The notes: a model not told the origin generated them from the letters alone. A stretch of DNA of 64,000 nucleotides from Polynucleobacter sp. HIN5 (GCF_030297555.1 NZ_AP028136.1:930001-994000); one strand, 5' to 3'; shown: positions 25,416 through 37,293, counted from the stretch's first letter. A program made the numbers and translations.

Positions 25416-26216
25416 TCAATCCTGGTCTAAAGCCTGTCGGATTTCATGGATAAAGCGCTCTAACACCGCTAACTCTTCACCCTTTTTTGCCTCTTCGAGT
25501 AACTGCACAATCCGACTGCCAATCACCACCGCATCGGCGGTTTTAGAAACCGCTTTGGCACTCGCTGCATCCCGTATTCCAAATCCAACGGCAACTGGAA
25601 TCGTGGTCTCTTGCCGAATCAGGGGCAATACACTCGCAACATCTTGCGTATTTAAGTTACTGGCGCCGGTTACTCCACGCAGCGACACGTAGTAGATGTA
25701 ACCCGCTGCAATTTGTGCTGCATGATGGATGCGTTCTTGACTTGAGGTAGGTGCCAATAAGAAGATCGGATCAATGCCCTCACTGCGCATTTGCTTGGCA
25801 AACTCTTCGCATTCTTCGGGTGGATAATCCACAATCAACACCCCATCGACACCAGCTGCTTTAGCGGCTTGTGCAAATGCCGCGTGACCCATTTGCTCGA
25901 CTGGATTGGCGTAGCCCATTAGCACAACGGGGGTCGTTTGATTCTTTTGTCGAAACGCCTGCACATTGGCTAAGCATTGCTTGAGTGTCACTCCTTGGGC
26001 GAGTGCGCGTTCAGATGAGCGCTGAATCACGGGACCATCGGCCATGGGATCTGAGAATGGAACGCCCAACTCAATCACATCGGCGCCGCCCTTGACCAAG
26101 GCGTGCATCACATCAACGGTTAAATTGGGATGCGGGTCACCCGCTGTTACGAAGGGGATCAGCCCTTTTTTATTCTTGGCTTTGAGATCTGCAAATACGC
26201 CAGCAATCTTCGACAT
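25416..26216 (-). CDS. trpA: Tryptophan synthase alpha chain TrpA
   Basis: A 266-residue TIM-barrel subunit that cleaves indole-3-glycerol phosphate to indole. The catalytic Glu lies in [16 protein letters not shown] and the Asp in [11 protein letters not shown]; the phosphate-binding loop is near [10 protein letters not shown] take the ATG at 26216, four bases after the trpB stop, because the longer reading would overlap trpB without family support. It acts as a complex with TrpB. Confidence 0.97.
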   Translation of the reverse strand: MSKIAGVFADLKAKNKKGLIPFVTAGDPHPNLTVDVMHALVKGGADVIELGVPFSDPMADGPVIQRSSERALAQGVTLKQCLANVQAFRQKNQTTPVVLMGYANPVEQMGHAAFAQAAKAAGVDGVLIVDYPPEECEEFAKQMRSEGIDPIFLLAPTSSQERIHHAAQIAAGYIYYVSLRGVTGASNLNTQDVASVLPLIRQETTIPVAVGFGIRDAASAKAVSKTADAVVIGSRIVQLLEEAKKGEELAVLERFIHEIRQALDQD

Positions 26217-26220
26217 GAAC

Positions 26221-27414
26221 CTAGCCTTCCGAGCCAGTTGCTTGAGCAACGGTATGCATATCTTTATCGCCGCGACCCGAGAGATTGATCAAAATGACTT
26301 TATCTTTACTTAAGGTTGGTGCTAATTTGCAGGCATATGCCACTGCATGGGAAGACTCAAGCGCCGGAATAATGCCCTCAATGCGGCAGCAATCATGGAA
26401 GGCCTTCAATGCATCCTCATCCGAAATCGCCACATACTCTGCTCGACCAGAATCTTTTAACCAAGCATGCTCAGGTCCTACGCCGGGGTAGTCCATACCA
26501 GCCGATACTGAATGGGTCTCGGCAATTTGACCGTTCTCATCTTGCAAGAGATAGGTGCGATTGCCATGAAGGACGCCCGGCTTACCAGCGCATAGTGCGG
26601 CAGAGTGATCACCGGTTTTCATGCCACGACCCGCAGCCTCAACACCAACCAGGCGCACATTGGGCACATCGATATAGGGATAGAAAATACCCATGGCATT
26701 CGATCCGCCGCCCACACACGCTAAGACATAGTCGGGCTGCCGACCAATCATCTCTGGCATTTGGATTTTGCATTCTTCTCCAATCACACTCTGAAAATCC
26801 CGCACCATCATGGGGTAAGGATGAGGGCCGGCGACGGTACCAATAATGTAGAAGGTATTTTCTACATTGGTAACCCAATCGCGCATCGCTTCATTGAGCG
26901 CATCTTTGAGCGTTTTACTACCTGACTCGACCGGCACCACTTTGGCGCCGAGCAACTTCATGCGATAGACGTTTTGGGCTTGGCGCGCAACATCGACAGA
27001 GCCTTGATAAACCGTGCAGTCCAGACCAAAGCGAGCACAGATAGTGGCGGTTGCCACACCGTGTTGACCCGCACCAGTTTCGGCAATGATGCGAGGCTTG
27101 CCCATGCGCTTGGCCAACATCGCTTGGCCAATCACATTATTAATCTTGTGAGCCCCAGTGTGATTGAGATCTTCGCGCTTGAGATAAATCTGCGCCCCAC
27201 CCAATTGCTCACTTAAGCGTTTGGCGTGATAGACCGGGGATGGGCGACCCACAAAGTGTTTGAGCTCGTAATGAAACTCTTCAATAAATGCCGGGTCATG
27301 TTGGTATTTTGCGTAGGCTTCTTTGAGCTCGTTTAATGCATACATCAATGTTTCAGAAACAAAGATGCCGCCATAAGGGCCAAAGTGGCCACGTTCATCT
27401 GGTTTATCGTACAT
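26221..27414 (-). CDS. trpB: Tryptophan synthase beta chain TrpB
   Basis: A 397-residue PLP enzyme that condenses indole with serine. The PLP lysine is in [15 protein letters not shown] and the phosphate-binding glycine loop in [10 protein letters not shown]. The start [16 protein letters not shown] at 27414 is the family N-terminus and has GAGG upstream; the longer reading would overlap trpF only slightly but has no support. It is followed by trpA. Confidence 0.97.
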   Translation of the reverse strand: MYDKPDERGHFGPYGGIFVSETLMYALNELKEAYAKYQHDPAFIEEFHYELKHFVGRPSPVYHAKRLSEQLGGAQIYLKREDLNHTGAHKINNVIGQAMLAKRMGKPRIIAETGAGQHGVATATICARFGLDCTVYQGSVDVARQAQNVYRMKLLGAKVVPVESGSKTLKDALNEAMRDWVTNVENTFYIIGTVAGPHPYPMMVRDFQSVIGEECKIQMPEMIGRQPDYVLACVGGGSNAMGIFYPYIDVPNVRLVGVEAAGRGMKTGDHSAALCAGKPGVLHGNRTYLLQDENGQIAETHSVSAGMDYPGVGPEHAWLKDSGRAEYVAISDEDALKAFHDCCRIEGIIPALESSHAVAYACKLAPTLSKDKVILINLSGRGDKDMHTVAQATGSEG

Positions 27415-27445
27415 AGGAACCTCGACTTGGTTTAACGCCTGCGCG

Positions 27446-28129
27446 TTAGGAACGACTAGTTGGATTTGTTTGATCGGCGCTACGCACTGCCTCCGCAAAC
27501 TGCTTGATTAATGCCGGGTCTTTCACCCCTTTACGAACCTCGACTCCGCTCGAGATATCAACCGCGCAGGGGTGCAGACGAGCGATCGCCTCGCCAACGT
27601 TGTGCGAGTTCAATCCACCACTCAAAACGACCCGATGCGCGTTTACGTTTGCCCATGTGTCCGGTATAAGGTTCCAATTAAAGGCGGTACCACTACCGCC
27701 GTAGCCATCGACTAGTGCATCGAGCAAAAAGCCGGTGGCATCCTCATATTGTAGGGAAAATTCTGGGAAATTGAAGGACTGGCCAATTCGGGCGGCTTTG
27801 ATCCAGGGTAAGCCCCCTGAAAGCCGCCGACATTGCTCGGGGGTCTCGTCCCCATGAAATTGCCAAAGGGTTATGGCAGCATTCGCCCGAATCTTCTCCA
27901 TCTGATTGGGGGTGGGATTAACCACCAGCCCTACTGCATCCACCGAGACAGGCAATTGGGTAATGAGAGTGCCGGCGTCTTCTGGGCTAATTGCTCTGGG
28001 GCTTTGGGGATAAAAGACAAAACCTACGGCATCGACCTGGGCCGCTACCGCGGCTTCAATATCTCCAGGTGTGCGCAAGCCACAGATCTTGATCCGGGTT
28101 TGCTTGGGGGTGTAAGTTAGTAAGCCCAT
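27446..28129 (-). CDS. trpF: Phosphoribosylanthranilate isomerase TrpF
   Basis: A 227-residue TIM-barrel isomerase converting phosphoribosylanthranilate to the ribulose form. The catalytic Cys is in [11 protein letters not shown] and the phosphate loop in [15 protein letters not shown]. It precedes trpB and trpA as in the common trpFBA set; trpC, trpD and trpE are not in the window and must be elsewhere. It begins two bases after the truA stop. Confidence 0.96.
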   Translation of the reverse strand: MGLLTYTPKQTRIKICGLRTPGDIEAAVAAQVDAVGFVFYPQSPRAISPEDAGTLITQLPVSVDAVGLVVNPTPNQMEKIRANAAITLWQFHGDETPEQCRRLSGGLPWIKAARIGQSFNFPEFSLQYEDATGFLLDALVDGYGGSGTAFNWNLIPDTWANVNAHRVVLSGGLNSHNVGEAIARLHPCAVDISSGVEVRKGVKDPALIKQFAEAVRSADQTNPTSRS

Positions 28130-28131
28130 GG

Positions 28132-28956
28132 TTAAGATTGGAGCATAAGCTCTTTTGGAAAACCGGCATTATGTAAATGCGGTGCTGGCATTGCAAATTC
28201 GTCTGGATAGGACACCCGTACCAAATACAAGCCATCAGGGGCAAAGGTTGGCGCTGCTAAGTCCCGATTTTTGCCGGCGAGAACTTTACTCATCCACTCA
28301 CTGGGTTGCCGCCCTTGGCCAATATGCAAAAGACTCCCCACAATATTACGCACCATGTGATGTAAAAAGGCATTGGCCCTGACCTTGAAATACACAAAGG
28401 GCTGTTGATCCCAGATGGCGCATTCGTAGAGATGCTTTACAGGGGTCTTACTCTGACACTCCGATGCCCGAAATGATGAGAAATCATGTTCACCCACCAA
28501 GTACTGCGCGGCGGTTTGCATTTCTTTGATATCAAACCATTGGCCGGCTGGTAGCATCTGGTAACCATAACGCTGATGCAAGACGGGCGAGCGTGTTGGC
28601 CCAGCTAGTAAGGCATAAATATAGGTGCGCTCTTGGGCACTAAAGCGTGCATCAAAAGCATCGCTTACGGGCTTTGCCCAGTTCACCACCACATCGGGTG
28701 GCAAGAAGGTATTAATCCCCCGCACCCATGACCAATCTTCGCGCTCTACCTGCGCATCAAAATGCAGCACCTGCCCCAGAGCATGCACTCCGGTATCGGT
28801 TCGCCCTGCTGCAGTGACTCGTACTGCTTGTCCATCACCGATGAACTGACTAATAGCGGATTCAAGAGTGGCTTGAACGGTCGGTTGATTGGGCTGCACT
28901 TGCCAGCCGCAATAAGCGCGGCCATCATACTGCACGCCTAGAGCAATCCGTGTCAT
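28132..28956 (-). CDS. truA: tRNA pseudouridine(38-40) synthase TruA
   Basis: A 274-residue pseudouridine synthase acting on the anticodon arm of tRNAs. The catalytic Asp is in [14 protein letters not shown], and the second conserved segment [13 protein letters not shown] is present. Its start codon directly abuts the stop of the fimV-like gene, so co-translation is likely. The fimV-truA-trpF order is conserved in many beta- and gammaproteobacteria. Confidence 0.97.
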   Translation of the reverse strand: MTRIALGVQYDGRAYCGWQVQPNQPTVQATLESAISQFIGDGQAVRVTAAGRTDTGVHALGQVLHFDAQVEREDWSWVRGINTFLPPDVVVNWAKPVSDAFDARFSAQERTYIYALLAGPTRSPVLHQRYGYQMLPAGQWFDIKEMQTAAQYLVGEHDFSSFRASECQSKTPVKHLYECAIWDQQPFVYFKVRANAFLHHMVRNIVGSLLHIGQGRQPSEWMSKVLAGKNRDLAAPTFAPDGLYLVRVSYPDEFAMPAPHLHNAGFPKELMLQS

Positions 28957-30327
28957 TTAACGATGGTTGCGTTGATTAATCTCGGCCAACAGGCCACGCG
29001 CGGCGATGGTGATCTGTGGATCAACCTGACTACTCACCAGAAGAATCTCTTCCAAGGCTTTGCGCGCTGCGATAAAGTCTTCAATGGTGATGTAAGCCTT
29101 CACCAAATTGAGCTTTACCCGCAAAGCGTCAGTATCGTGCTGTTTAGGTGAGTCTAGATTGAGGTCAAGACTCGACAGAATAGCGGCCGCTTTGGGTGGA
29201 ATCGCTGTGGTGCTCGAAGCTACCTTAGCCTCTTTGGTGCCCGCTGATGATTCATGAGCGTGCGACTCTGCGCGGCGTGTGTAGCGTGCCAGTGACCACA
29301 GCAGTAAGCCCGTGATACCAATTAACCCAACCCCTACGACGGCTGGTCCCCATTGATCCATGCCTGATTTCGGCGCAACTGAATCACCCGGGCTCACACC
29401 CTCTTTGCGTGCCTCCAAAAGCTTTTGGAGGTCAGTAATATTTTTCTCAAGCTCTGCTACGCGTGCCTTACTTTGTGCCAAGGCCTTTTCTTGGGCAACC
29501 ATCTCCTCTACATAACGCCGTGTATCCGCCTCGCTACCGGCACCTGGGCCAATCCGCAAGCGATCTTCGCCAGTGGCGGATGTCGCGGTTGGAGCTTGAT
29601 TACTAGTTTTACTTTTGGACACGCCCTGACCTGGCTCACCCTGCTGTTCGAGCCATGCACGGTTTACCTCTTGTGCAAATTCTTTAGCCTGTGCAGGAGT
29701 GATGGAACCCAACAAGCTAGCATCGGGCTTATTGAGTTGCGTACCGGCCTTTAAGCGATGGATACTGCCTCCAATAAATGCATCGGGATTGGCTTTGTAT
29801 AAAGCAAGCAGCGCTTCATCCAAATCGGCACTGCCCAATTGCGGCCTGATTTGCGAAGCGATCTCACTCAAACTTTGACCGGGTCGCACCGTGACCTGAG
29901 TAACGTCACCAACCATCAAGCTATAGGTCTTAGCAATGCCGCCGTTTATCCATTTGAGCCCTAAGATGATGTCAACAAATGGATCCTTACCGGTTTCAAT
30001 GGGGTTCTCGGTTTGCACCACGATCAGAAATTGCTCAGGCTGATTACGCTTGAGAGTAATGGATGGTTTGTAATCTAAAACGCGTGGAGAGATCCCCAAG
30101 CGCTCATAGTCAACTTTCATCACTGGCTCGATCACTAGTGACTCCAAATAGGGTCGATCCTCAATACCGGTGCGCACCGGAATCTCCGCACGCAAGGGCT
30201 CCTTGGGATTGGACAAAATAATGGGGGATCCCAAAGTTACCGCTTGCGCAGTGGGCCACATGAAAAAGATCACGATGGCCAGCACTAGCCAGTTAAATAA
30301 GGTTTGCAGGACGCAACGCCAAGGCAT
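28957..30327 (-). CDS. fimV: FimV-like inner membrane protein (short form)
   Basis: A 456-residue protein between asd and truA, the standard place of fimV. After a signal segment ending near TAQAVTLG comes the FimV N-terminal domain (about 25-150), a LysM-like peptidoglycan-binding part starting VRPGQSLSEIASQI, a coiled coil (about 265-305), one transmembrane helix (AVVGVGLIGITGLLLWSL) and a TPR-like C-terminal end with KLNLVKAYI. FimV in Pseudomonas organises type IV pili and polarity and is roughly twice as long; the shortened cytoplasmic part here lacks most of the acidic region. Confidence 0.88.
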   Translation of the reverse strand: MPWRCVLQTLFNWLVLAIVIFFMWPTAQAVTLGSPIILSNPKEPLRAEIPVRTGIEDRPYLESLVIEPVMKVDYERLGISPRVLDYKPSITLKRNQPEQFLIVVQTENPIETGKDPFVDIILGLKWINGGIAKTYSLMVGDVTQVTVRPGQSLSEIASQIRPQLGSADLDEALLALYKANPDAFIGGSIHRLKAGTQLNKPDASLLGSITPAQAKEFAQEVNRAWLEQQGEPGQGVSKSKTSNQAPTATSATGEDRLRIGPGAGSEADTRRYVEEMVAQEKALAQSKARVAELEKNITDLQKLLEARKEGVSPGDSVAPKSGMDQWGPAVVGVGLIGITGLLLWSLARYTRRAESHAHESSAGTKEAKVASSTTAIPPKAAAILSSLDLNLDSPKQHDTDALRVKLNLVKAYITIEDFIAARKALEEILLVSSQVDPQITIAARGLLAEINQRNHR

Positions 30328-30339
30328 CTTAGTCTTGTA

Positions 30340-31503
30340 TTAGGTATTAAGCAAAATACGCAACATGCGACGCAAAGGTTCAGCAGCACCCCACAGTAAC
30401 TGATCGCCGACCGTGAACGCACCGAGATACTCCGGGCCCATCGCTAATTTATGCAAGCGCCCAATCGGAATCGTCATGGTGCCACTTACTGCTGCTGGCG
30501 ATAGCTCACGCTCGGTGATCTCCCGCTCATTAGGAACCACTTTCACCCACTGATTGTCGGCCGCCAACATCTTCTCGATCTCAGCCAGCGGAATATCCTT
30601 CTTTAACTTGACGGTTAAGCCCTGTGAGTGGCAACGCATCGCGCCAACCCGCACACAAATGCCATCAATGGGAATACTGCCTGGTGACCGAAATGGCGGA
30701 TTACCCATAATCTTGTTGCACTCGGCTCCCGCCTTCCACTCTTCTTTGGTCTGACCATGCTCAACCGGTACATCAATCCAAGGAATCAAACTCCCAGCTA
30801 ATGCAGTGTTCCGAAAGTTGGTTTTGGGGAACTCTGCCGAACGAATGGTCTGCGCTACCTTGCGATCAATATCCAAAATCCATGAGGCCGGATTGGCAAG
30901 TTCACTGGCTACGCTGTGATGCAAAGTGCCCATTTGCTCGAGCAGCTCACGCATATTGGCGGCTCCTGCACCAGAGGCTGCTTGATAGGTCATGGCACTA
31001 ATCCACTCGACATTGCCGCTTTTGAGAAGTCCGCCCATTGCCAGCATCATCAAGCTAACCGTGCAATTACCACCAATCCAGTTCTTACCATCAGAGTCTA
31101 GTGCTTTATCAATCACCGGACGATTAATGGGATCCAACACAATCACCGCATCGTTTTCCATCCGCAGTGTGCTCGCTGCATCAATCCAATGCCCTTGCCA
31201 ACCCGCTGCGCGCAGCTGGGGGTAAATTGCTTTGGTGTAATCACCGCCCTGACAGGTCAAAATGACATCGCAACGGGCTAAGGCCTTCACATCATTGGCA
31301 TCTTGCAAACGGGTCTCACTTTTAGTAACCCGTTGACCATTGATCAATGGCACCTCACCACCGGCATTACTAGTGCTAAAGAAGACAGGTTCGATATGAG
31401 TAAAGTCGTTCTCGTCTTGCATGCGTTGCATCAGCACACTGCCAACCATACCGCGCCAGCCAACCAAACCTACTACAGGATTTACTAAAGGGGTATATGC
31501 CAT
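30340..31503 (-). CDS. asd: Aspartate-semialdehyde dehydrogenase
   Basis: A 387-residue NADP-dependent enzyme reducing aspartyl phosphate to the semialdehyde for lysine, threonine and methionine. The nucleotide loop is [13 protein letters not shown] and the catalytic Cys is in GGNCTVSLM; it belongs to the longer gammaproteobacterial-type Asd group. I prefer the ATG at 31503 over the in-frame TTG two codons earlier. It lies between leuB and fimV, as in related genomes. Confidence 0.97.
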   Translation of the reverse strand: MAYTPLVNPVVGLVGWRGMVGSVLMQRMQDENDFTHIEPVFFSTSNAGGEVPLINGQRVTKSETRLQDANDVKALARCDVILTCQGGDYTKAIYPQLRAAGWQGHWIDAASTLRMENDAVIVLDPINRPVIDKALDSDGKNWIGGNCTVSLMMLAMGGLLKSGNVEWISAMTYQAASGAGAANMRELLEQMGTLHHSVASELANPASWILDIDRKVAQTIRSAEFPKTNFRNTALAGSLIPWIDVPVEHGQTKEEWKAGAECNKIMGNPPFRSPGSIPIDGICVRVGAMRCHSQGLTVKLKKDIPLAEIEKMLAADNQWVKVVPNEREITERELSPAAVSGTMTIPIGRLHKLAMGPEYLGAFTVGDQLLWGAAEPLRRMLRILLNT

Positions 31504-31527
31504 ATTCAAGTTCTTTTGATGATTTAA

Positions 31528-32601
31528 TTAACGAAGAGCCGCAACCACGGAATCACCCATCTCGGAGGTGGATACGCGTTTCATTCCAGCTGTATCAATA
31601 TCGGCCGTGCGATAACCTTGAGCCAGCACCGTTTGCACAGCCTTCTCAATACGCTCGGCTTCATTTTCTAAGTTAAGAGAAAAGCGCAACATCATGGCTG
31701 CCGACAAAATAGTAGCTAAAGGGTTGGCGATATTCTTTCCAGCAATATCGGGTGCCGAACCATGACTGGGCTCATACAAACCTTTATTGTTCTTATCAAG
31801 CGATGCGGAAGGCAACATGCCAATGGAGCCCGTGAGCATAGCAGCCTCATCAGAGAGAATGTCTCCAAACAAGTTGCCGGTCACGATCACATCGAATGAT
31901 TTGGGGGCGCGTACCAATTGCATGGCAGCGTTATCCACATACATGTGACTTAACTCCACATCGCTATATTCCTTGCCGATGCGGGTCATGACCTCGCGCC
32001 ATAACTGAGAGGTCTCCAACACATTGGATTTATCCACACTGCACACTTTGCGATTACGTTTGCGTGCCGCTGCAAATGCGACGTGCGCAATGCGCTCAAT
32101 CTCGGGTTCGCTATAACGCATGGTGTCAAAGCCTTCGCGTGCCCCCACAAAAAGACCATCAGGAGCATTACGAATACCCTTGGGTGAGCCAAAATAGATA
32201 TCGCCGTTGAGTTCGCGCACGATCAAGATATCGAGGCCACCCACAATTTCAGGTTTTAGGCTCGAGGCAGCGGTTAACTCCTTGTAACAAATCGCTGGGC
32301 GGAAGTTTGCAAAGAGGCTCAAATGCTTGCGTAGACCCAAGATCGCTTGCTCGGGCCTGAACTCGCGCGCTAGAGTGTCGTATTTCCAGTCACCCACCGC
32401 TCCAAATAAGATGGCATCGGCTGCTTTGGCTAAATCGAGAGTGGCTGGGGGTAAGGGATGACCCGCCACGTCATAGGCGGCCCCGCCAACTGGAGCAGTT
32501 TCCATCTCAAGAGGCAACTTGAGCGCTTCTAGAACTTTTACGGCTTGCGCAACGATTTCCGGACCAATGCCATCGCCCGGGAGAACAGCAATCTTCATCA
32601 T
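31528..32601 (-). CDS. leuB: 3-isopropylmalate dehydrogenase LeuB
   Basis: A 357-residue metal- and NAD-dependent decarboxylating dehydrogenase of leucine synthesis. N-terminal [14 protein letters not shown], the metal-binding segment [21 protein letters not shown] and the NAD-binding [13 protein letters not shown] are clear. Two adjacent ATGs (32601 and 32598) could be the start, with AAAGG just upstream. It is downstream of leuD with a 50-base gap. Confidence 0.97.
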   Translation of the reverse strand: MMKIAVLPGDGIGPEIVAQAVKVLEALKLPLEMETAPVGGAAYDVAGHPLPPATLDLAKAADAILFGAVGDWKYDTLAREFRPEQAILGLRKHLSLFANFRPAICYKELTAASSLKPEIVGGLDILIVRELNGDIYFGSPKGIRNAPDGLFVGAREGFDTMRYSEPEIERIAHVAFAAARKRNRKVCSVDKSNVLETSQLWREVMTRIGKEYSDVELSHMYVDNAAMQLVRAPKSFDVIVTGNLFGDILSDEAAMLTGSIGMLPSASLDKNNKGLYEPSHGSAPDIAGKNIANPLATILSAAMMLRFSLNLENEAERIEKAVQTVLAQGYRTADIDTAGMKRVSTSEMGDSVVAALR

Positions 32602-32651
32602 GAACCTTTATGTAATGGCGCTAGCCCATTGAGCGCCAGGAATGCGTCAGA

Positions 32652-33299
32652 CTACGGGAGCTGGGTCGCAAGCCATGGCATGCGCAATATGCGTTCTGCC
32701 TCAAAAGCTTTTATTTTATCGGCATGCCGCAAAGTCAGGCCAATATCGTCTAGACCGTTGAGCAAACAATACTTCCGAAATGGAGTAACCTCAAAACGAT
32801 AGCGGCGCCCATCTGGGGCAATCACTTCTTGGCTCTCAAGGTCAATGGTGAGCTGATAGCCAGAGAAAGCCTTGGTCTCATTGAATAAATGATCAACCTC
32901 TTGCTCCAATAAAACCACAGGTAAGAGGCCATTCTTAAAGCAGTTATTGAAGAAGATGTCCGCAAAACTTGGGGCAATAATGGCCCGAAATCCGTATTGC
33001 GCCAAGGCCCACGGCGCATGCTCACGGGAGCTTCCGCAACCAAAGTTCTTACGAGCTAGCAAGATACCGGCTCCTTGGTAACGCGGCTGATTTAAGACAA
33101 AGTCAGGGTTTAGGGGGCGCTTCGAACAGTCTTGACCAGGCTCGCCCTGATCCAGATAGCGCCACTCATCGAAGAGATTCTGACCAAAACCAGTTTTCTG
33201 AATCGATTTTAGGAACTGCTTCGGAATAATCGCGTCGGTATCGACGTTCTCGCGATCCAATGGGGCAACTAGTCCCTGATAAACCGTAAATGCATCCAT
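32652..33299 (-). CDS. leuD: 3-isopropylmalate dehydratase small subunit LeuD
   Basis: A 215-residue swivelling-domain subunit that pairs with LeuC to isomerise isopropylmalate. Typical segments are [18 protein letters not shown] at the N-terminus and [14 protein letters not shown]. It starts two bases after the stop of the small lipoprotein gene that separates it from leuC. Confidence 0.97.
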   Translation of the reverse strand: MDAFTVYQGLVAPLDRENVDTDAIIPKQFLKSIQKTGFGQNLFDEWRYLDQGEPGQDCSKRPLNPDFVLNQPRYQGAGILLARKNFGCGSSREHAPWALAQYGFRAIIAPSFADIFFNNCFKNGLLPVVLLEQEVDHLFNETKAFSGYQLTIDLESQEVIAPDGRRYRFEVTPFRKYCLLNGLDDIGLTLRHADKIKAFEAERILRMPWLATQLP

Positions 33300-33301
33300 G
33301 A

Positions 33302-33502
33302 TTATTTGACCGGTGTGACTGTAACGTCTTTGTTATTGGTATTTGTGCTTGGATTACTGGCTGGATTCGGTGCAGTCTCCGCGGGCTTTGCCTGAGGATC
33401 CATTTTCTTGCCCATCTCCTGCAAATCCTTACCAACACCTGTCCAGGTGTTAGAGCAAGCTGCCAGCATAATCGCTGACAGAAGAATCAATCCAGATCGC
33501 AT
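33302..33502 (-). CDS. Entericidin-like small lipoprotein
   Basis: A 66-residue lipoprotein from the ATG at 33502 (an in-frame ATG at 33514 is equally possible). The lipobox MLAAC is followed by [18 protein letters not shown], which resembles the entericidin A/B core, and then a low-complexity Pro/Asn/Thr tail. Entericidins are small envelope lipoproteins of uncertain function, sometimes linked to bacteriolysis. A lipoprotein between leuC and leuD is a recurring arrangement in Burkholderiales. The tail is longer than in enteric homologues. Confidence 0.8.
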   Translation of the reverse strand: MRSGLILLSAIMLAACSNTWTGVGKDLQEMGKKMDPQAKPAETAPNPASNPSTNTNNKDVTVTPVK

Positions 33503-33533
33503 TAAAGAGTTCATATTGATATTCTAGGAAATA

Positions 33534-34940
33534 TTAGGCAATCTTGCGCACATCCACAAAATGCCCCTCAATCGCTGCGGCAGCAGCCATTGCGGGACTT
33601 ACTAAATGAGTTCGACCACCCGCCCCCTGACGACCCTCAAAATTGCGGTTGGAGGTTGAGGCACAGCGCTCTTCGGGTTCCAAACGATCAGCATTCATCG
33701 CCAGACACATTGAGCAACCCGGCTCACGCCACTCAAAACCTGCAGCCTTAAAGACCCGATCAAGCCCTTCGCGCTCGGCTTGCGCTTTTACCAAACCAGA
33801 GCCAGGAACAACCAAGGCTTGCTTCACGTTGACTGCAACTTTCTTACCCAAACGCTCAACTACTTTAGCAGCGGCTCTCAAGTCTTCAATCCGGCTGTTG
33901 GTGCAGGAGCCAATGAAAACTTTATCGACATAGATCGTATCAAGTGGCAAATTGGGCTCAAGCCCCATGTATTGCAAGGCGCGCTCCATCGCTTGACGCT
34001 TGACAGGATCACGCTCTCGCTCTGGATCAGGTACGCGACTACCAATCGGCAGCACCATTTCTGGGGAGGTACCCCAACTCACTTGCGGTGCGATCTCTTC
34101 TGCGCGCAACTCAACCACGCGATCAAAATGAGCGCCGGGGTCTGAATGCAAGGTACGCCAATACTGCAACGCTTGACGCAGGGCCTCGCCCTTGGGGGCG
34201 TAGGGTCGACCTTGGATGTATTCAATCGTGGTTTCATCAACGGCAACCAAGCCAGCGCGCGCGCCGGCTTCAATCGCCATGTTGCAAATGGTCATGCGCC
34301 CTTCCATCGATAACTGACGAATGGCTTCACCCGCAAACTCCATGGTGTAGCCCGTGCCACCGGCGGTACCAATCTTGCCAATCACAGCCAAGATAATGTC
34401 TTTTGCCGTGCTTCCGGGTTGTAGACGACCCTCAACCCGCACCAACATGTTCTTACTCTTTTTCATGAGCAGGGTTTGGGTTGCAAGCACATGCTCAACC
34501 TCGGATGTGCCAATCCCAAAGGCCAACGCTCCAAACGCACCGTGCGTGCTGGTATGAGAGTCTCCACACACCACGGTCATCCCAGGTAAGGTAGCGCCCT
34601 GCTCAGGGCCAATCACGTGTACGATACCCTGACGCTGATCATTCATCTTGTATTGGGTAATACCAAAGCGATCGCAATTTTGATCTAAGGTATCCACTTG
34701 CAACTTCGATACCGGATCGGCAATCCCTTCAGAACGATCCGTAGTTGGGACATTGTGATCCGAGACCGCGAGGTTGGCTGACACACGCCAGACTGGGCGT
34801 GCGGCGAGACTTAGGCCCTCAAAAGCTTGCGGGCTGGTCACCTCATGAAGTAACTGTCGATCGATATAGATGGTTGCTGTGCCATCTTCCTCCGAATGAA
34901 CGACGTGTTCATCCCACAACTTGTCATAAAGCGTACGCAT
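33534..34940 (-). CDS. leuC: 3-isopropylmalate dehydratase large subunit LeuC
   Basis: A 468-residue aconitase-family subunit. The iron-sulfur ligands lie in [12 protein letters not shown] and [15 protein letters not shown]. The ATG at 34940 is chosen because AAGGGA lies just upstream and [14 protein letters not shown] is the family N-terminus; the longer open frame adds unrelated residues. It is the first gene of the leucine set and follows gltA by 34 bases, with no visible leader peptide or attenuator. Confidence 0.97.
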   Translation of the reverse strand: MRTLYDKLWDEHVVHSEEDGTATIYIDRQLLHEVTSPQAFEGLSLAARPVWRVSANLAVSDHNVPTTDRSEGIADPVSKLQVDTLDQNCDRFGITQYKMNDQRQGIVHVIGPEQGATLPGMTVVCGDSHTSTHGAFGALAFGIGTSEVEHVLATQTLLMKKSKNMLVRVEGRLQPGSTAKDIILAVIGKIGTAGGTGYTMEFAGEAIRQLSMEGRMTICNMAIEAGARAGLVAVDETTIEYIQGRPYAPKGEALRQALQYWRTLHSDPGAHFDRVVELRAEEIAPQVSWGTSPEMVLPIGSRVPDPERERDPVKRQAMERALQYMGLEPNLPLDTIYVDKVFIGSCTNSRIEDLRAAAKVVERLGKKVAVNVKQALVVPGSGLVKAQAEREGLDRVFKAAGFEWREPGCSMCLAMNADRLEPEERCASTSNRNFEGRQGAGGRTHLVSPAMAAAAAIEGHFVDVRKIA

Positions 34941-34974
34941 AATTCCCTTTAAAGCAAAAGAAGCAATATAACGC

Positions 34975-36288
34975 TTATTTTCGCTCAGAAACAGGAGGTA
35001 CGGCTCGTGGGGTTGCGCCGATGAACAACTGACGTGGACGACCAATCTTGTATTCAGAATCGGTAATCATTTCCTCCCACTGGGCAATCCAACCAACGGT
35101 TCGGGCGAGCGCAAAGATGCAGGTAAACATCTCGGTCGGAATACCGAGTGCTCGCTGCACGATGCCGGAGTAGAAATCGACGTTCGGATAGAGCTTACGA
35201 CCCACAAAGTAATCGTCCTCAAGCGCGATTTTCTCGAGGGTCATGGCGAGTTTGAAAAGTGGATCGTTCTCTAATCCAAGCTCTTTTAGAACCTCATGAC
35301 AGGTCTCACGCATGAGCTTGGCGCGGGGATCAAAGTTCTTATAGACGCGGTGACCAAAGCCCATCAAACGTACATTCGAGTTTTTATCTTTCACTTGGGC
35401 AATAAATTCACCAATCTTCTCCACGCCACCGCTTGCCTGAATGGAGTTCAACATCTCAAGGCAGGCCTCATTGGCACCGCCATGGGCTGGACCCCAAAGG
35501 CATGCAATACCGGCAGAGATGGCAGCAAACGGGTTGGTGCCCGATGATCCAGCCAAGCGAACGGTAGAGGTCGATGCATTTTGCTCATGATCGGCATGCA
35601 AGATGAAGATGCGATCGAGCGCGCGAACCAAGACCGGATTGACTTTATAAGGCTCACATGGCGTCGCAAACATCATGCGCATAAAGTTTGCGGTGTACGA
35701 CAGGTTATTGTCTGGGTACATAAACGGTTGGCCAATCGAGTACTTGTATGACATGGCCACTAAAGTTGGCATCTTGGCAATCAACCGAATTTGCGCAATT
35801 TCCCGCGCCTTGGCGTCACCATAATCAATTTCATCATGATAGAAGGCGGCCATCGCGCCAACTAAGCCCGTTAAGACAGCCATGGGGTGTGCGTCACGCC
35901 GGAATCCACGCAAGAAGAACTGCATTTGCTCATGCACCATGGTGTGATGCATGATCATGTCTTGAAACTCGCGATTTTGTTTCTGATTCGGCAACTCACC
36001 ATTAATTAAAAGTTGGCAAACCTCCAGGAAGTCGCAATTCTTGGCCAGATCTTCAATCGGGTATCCGCGATAGAGCAACTCGCCTTTATCGCCATCAATG
36101 AAGGTGATCTTTGAACTGCAAGCAGCAGTCGATAAAAAGCCAGGGTCGTAAGTAAACTTTCCGGTTTGACCATAGAGCTTCCGAATATCAATCACATCAG
36201 GACCTTGGGTACCCTTATAGATTGGCAGCTCGATATCGGGCGTACCGTCAGAAAAAGAAAGTTTGGCTTTGATGTTTGATTCAATCAT
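34975..36288 (-). CDS. gltA: Citrate synthase GltA
   Basis: A 437-residue type II (allosteric hexamer-like) citrate synthase condensing oxaloacetate and acetyl-CoA. Catalytic residues lie in [22 protein letters not shown] and [14 protein letters not shown]. It is downstream of sdhE in a TCA-cycle block, so succinate dehydrogenase and citrate synthase are probably transcribed together. Confidence 0.97.
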   Translation of the reverse strand: MIESNIKAKLSFSDGTPDIELPIYKGTQGPDVIDIRKLYGQTGKFTYDPGFLSTAACSSKITFIDGDKGELLYRGYPIEDLAKNCDFLEVCQLLINGELPNQKQNREFQDMIMHHTMVHEQMQFFLRGFRRDAHPMAVLTGLVGAMAAFYHDEIDYGDAKAREIAQIRLIAKMPTLVAMSYKYSIGQPFMYPDNNLSYTANFMRMMFATPCEPYKVNPVLVRALDRIFILHADHEQNASTSTVRLAGSSGTNPFAAISAGIACLWGPAHGGANEACLEMLNSIQASGGVEKIGEFIAQVKDKNSNVRLMGFGHRVYKNFDPRAKLMRETCHEVLKELGLENDPLFKLAMTLEKIALEDDYFVGRKLYPNVDFYSGIVQRALGIPTEMFTCIFALARTVGWIAQWEEMITDSEYKIGRPRQLFIGATPRAVPPVSERK

Positions 36289-36318
36289 GATTTATTCCCA
36301 ATCAGTCAATGCAATTCA

Positions 36319-36576
36319 TTATCGTTGACGCAACATACCCAACACCGCTCGAGCAGGCTCAGAATCCATCGCTGGATTTAACTCTTTGCGAGCCAATAAT
36401 AAATCCAGCAAATCATTGTCATCCAATTCTAAGAGCGTTGATAACGCCCTACCCTGCTCATCATTTAGTTCATGAGCGTATCGATGAAAGAAACGCTCCA
36501 GAATTAAATCGTTTTCCAACAAACCGCGTCGCGCTGCACTGCGAAGCTGATAAATCTGCTTAGCGTCAAGGCTCAT
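36319..36576 (-). CDS. sdhE: Succinate dehydrogenase flavinylation factor SdhE
   Basis: An 85-residue small helical protein needed for covalent FAD attachment to SdhA. The conserved RRGLLENDLILERFF contains the RGxxE motif that contacts the flavoprotein. Its ATG overlaps the sdhB stop (ATGA at 36573-36576), so it is translationally coupled to the complex it helps assemble. Confidence 0.94.
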   Translation of the reverse strand: MSLDAKQIYQLRSAARRGLLENDLILERFFHRYAHELNDEQGRALSTLLELDDNDLLDLLLARKELNPAMDSEPARAVLGMLRQR

Positions 36577-37277
36577 ACTGCCCGACGCACCATCAATTCT
36601 TTAATCTTGCCAATCGCCTTAGTTGGGTTGAGATGTTTCGGACATACGTCAACGCAGTTCATGATGGTGTGGCAACGGAACAGGCGATACGGATCTTCCA
36701 AATTATCTAAGCGCTCGGCAGTTGCTTGATCGCGGCTATCGGCAATAAATCGATAGGCTTGAAGTAGGCCCGCAGGTCCGACAAATTTATCGGGGTTCCA
36801 CCAAAACGATGGGCACGAGGTTGAGCACGACGCACACAGAATGCACTCATACAAACCATCTAGCTCTTCACGCTCTGCCGGACTTTGCAAACGCTCTTTC
36901 TCGGGCGGTGGCATGTCATTAATTAGGTAGGGCTTGATCGAGAGGTATTGCTTAAAGAACAAAGTCATGTCCACAATGAGATCACGTACCACTGGTAACC
37001 CTGGCAAAGGACGCAGAGTAATCTTTTGCGGCAAGGATCGCATATTGGTTAAACATGCAAGGCCATTTTTACCATTAATGTTCATGGCATCAGAGCCACA
37101 AACGCCCTCACGACAAGAACGACGATAGGAAATACTCTCATCTTGTTTCTTCAGCGAGATCAGGGCGTCTAGGAGCATGCGCTCACCCTTGAGCTCTAAC
37201 TCATAGCGTTGCATCCGAGGGGCTTTATCAACCTCTGGATCGTAACGATAGATTTCAAAGATACGGGTATCACTCAT
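36573..37277 (-). CDS. sdhB: Succinate dehydrogenase iron-sulfur subunit SdhB
   Basis: A 234-residue electron-transfer subunit. Three cluster motifs are visible: CREGVCGSDAMNINGKNGLAC for the 2Fe-2S centre, CILCASCSTSCP for the 4Fe-4S centre and CVDVCPKHLNP for the 3Fe-4S centre. It carries electrons from SdhA to the quinone site. It lies between sdhA and sdhE. Confidence 0.97.
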   Translation of the reverse strand: MSDTRIFEIYRYDPEVDKAPRMQRYELELKGERMLLDALISLKKQDESISYRRSCREGVCGSDAMNINGKNGLACLTNMRSLPQKITLRPLPGLPVVRDLIVDMTLFFKQYLSIKPYLINDMPPPEKERLQSPAEREELDGLYECILCASCSTSCPSFWWNPDKFVGPAGLLQAYRFIADSRDQATAERLDNLEDPYRLFRCHTIMNCVDVCPKHLNPTKAIGKIKELMVRRAV

Positions 37278-37293
37278 AGTGTTTATCCAGGTA

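Noticed and set aside
26409..26846. 145-codon open frame on the plus strand inside trpB
   Set aside because: Antisense to conserved TrpB sequence, and its translation is low-complexity His/Arg/Ser-rich with no recognisable domain.
27415..27498. N-terminal extension of trpB
   Set aside because: The extension would overlap trpF, has no family similarity, and the ATG at 27414 has both an RBS and the conserved TrpB N-terminus.
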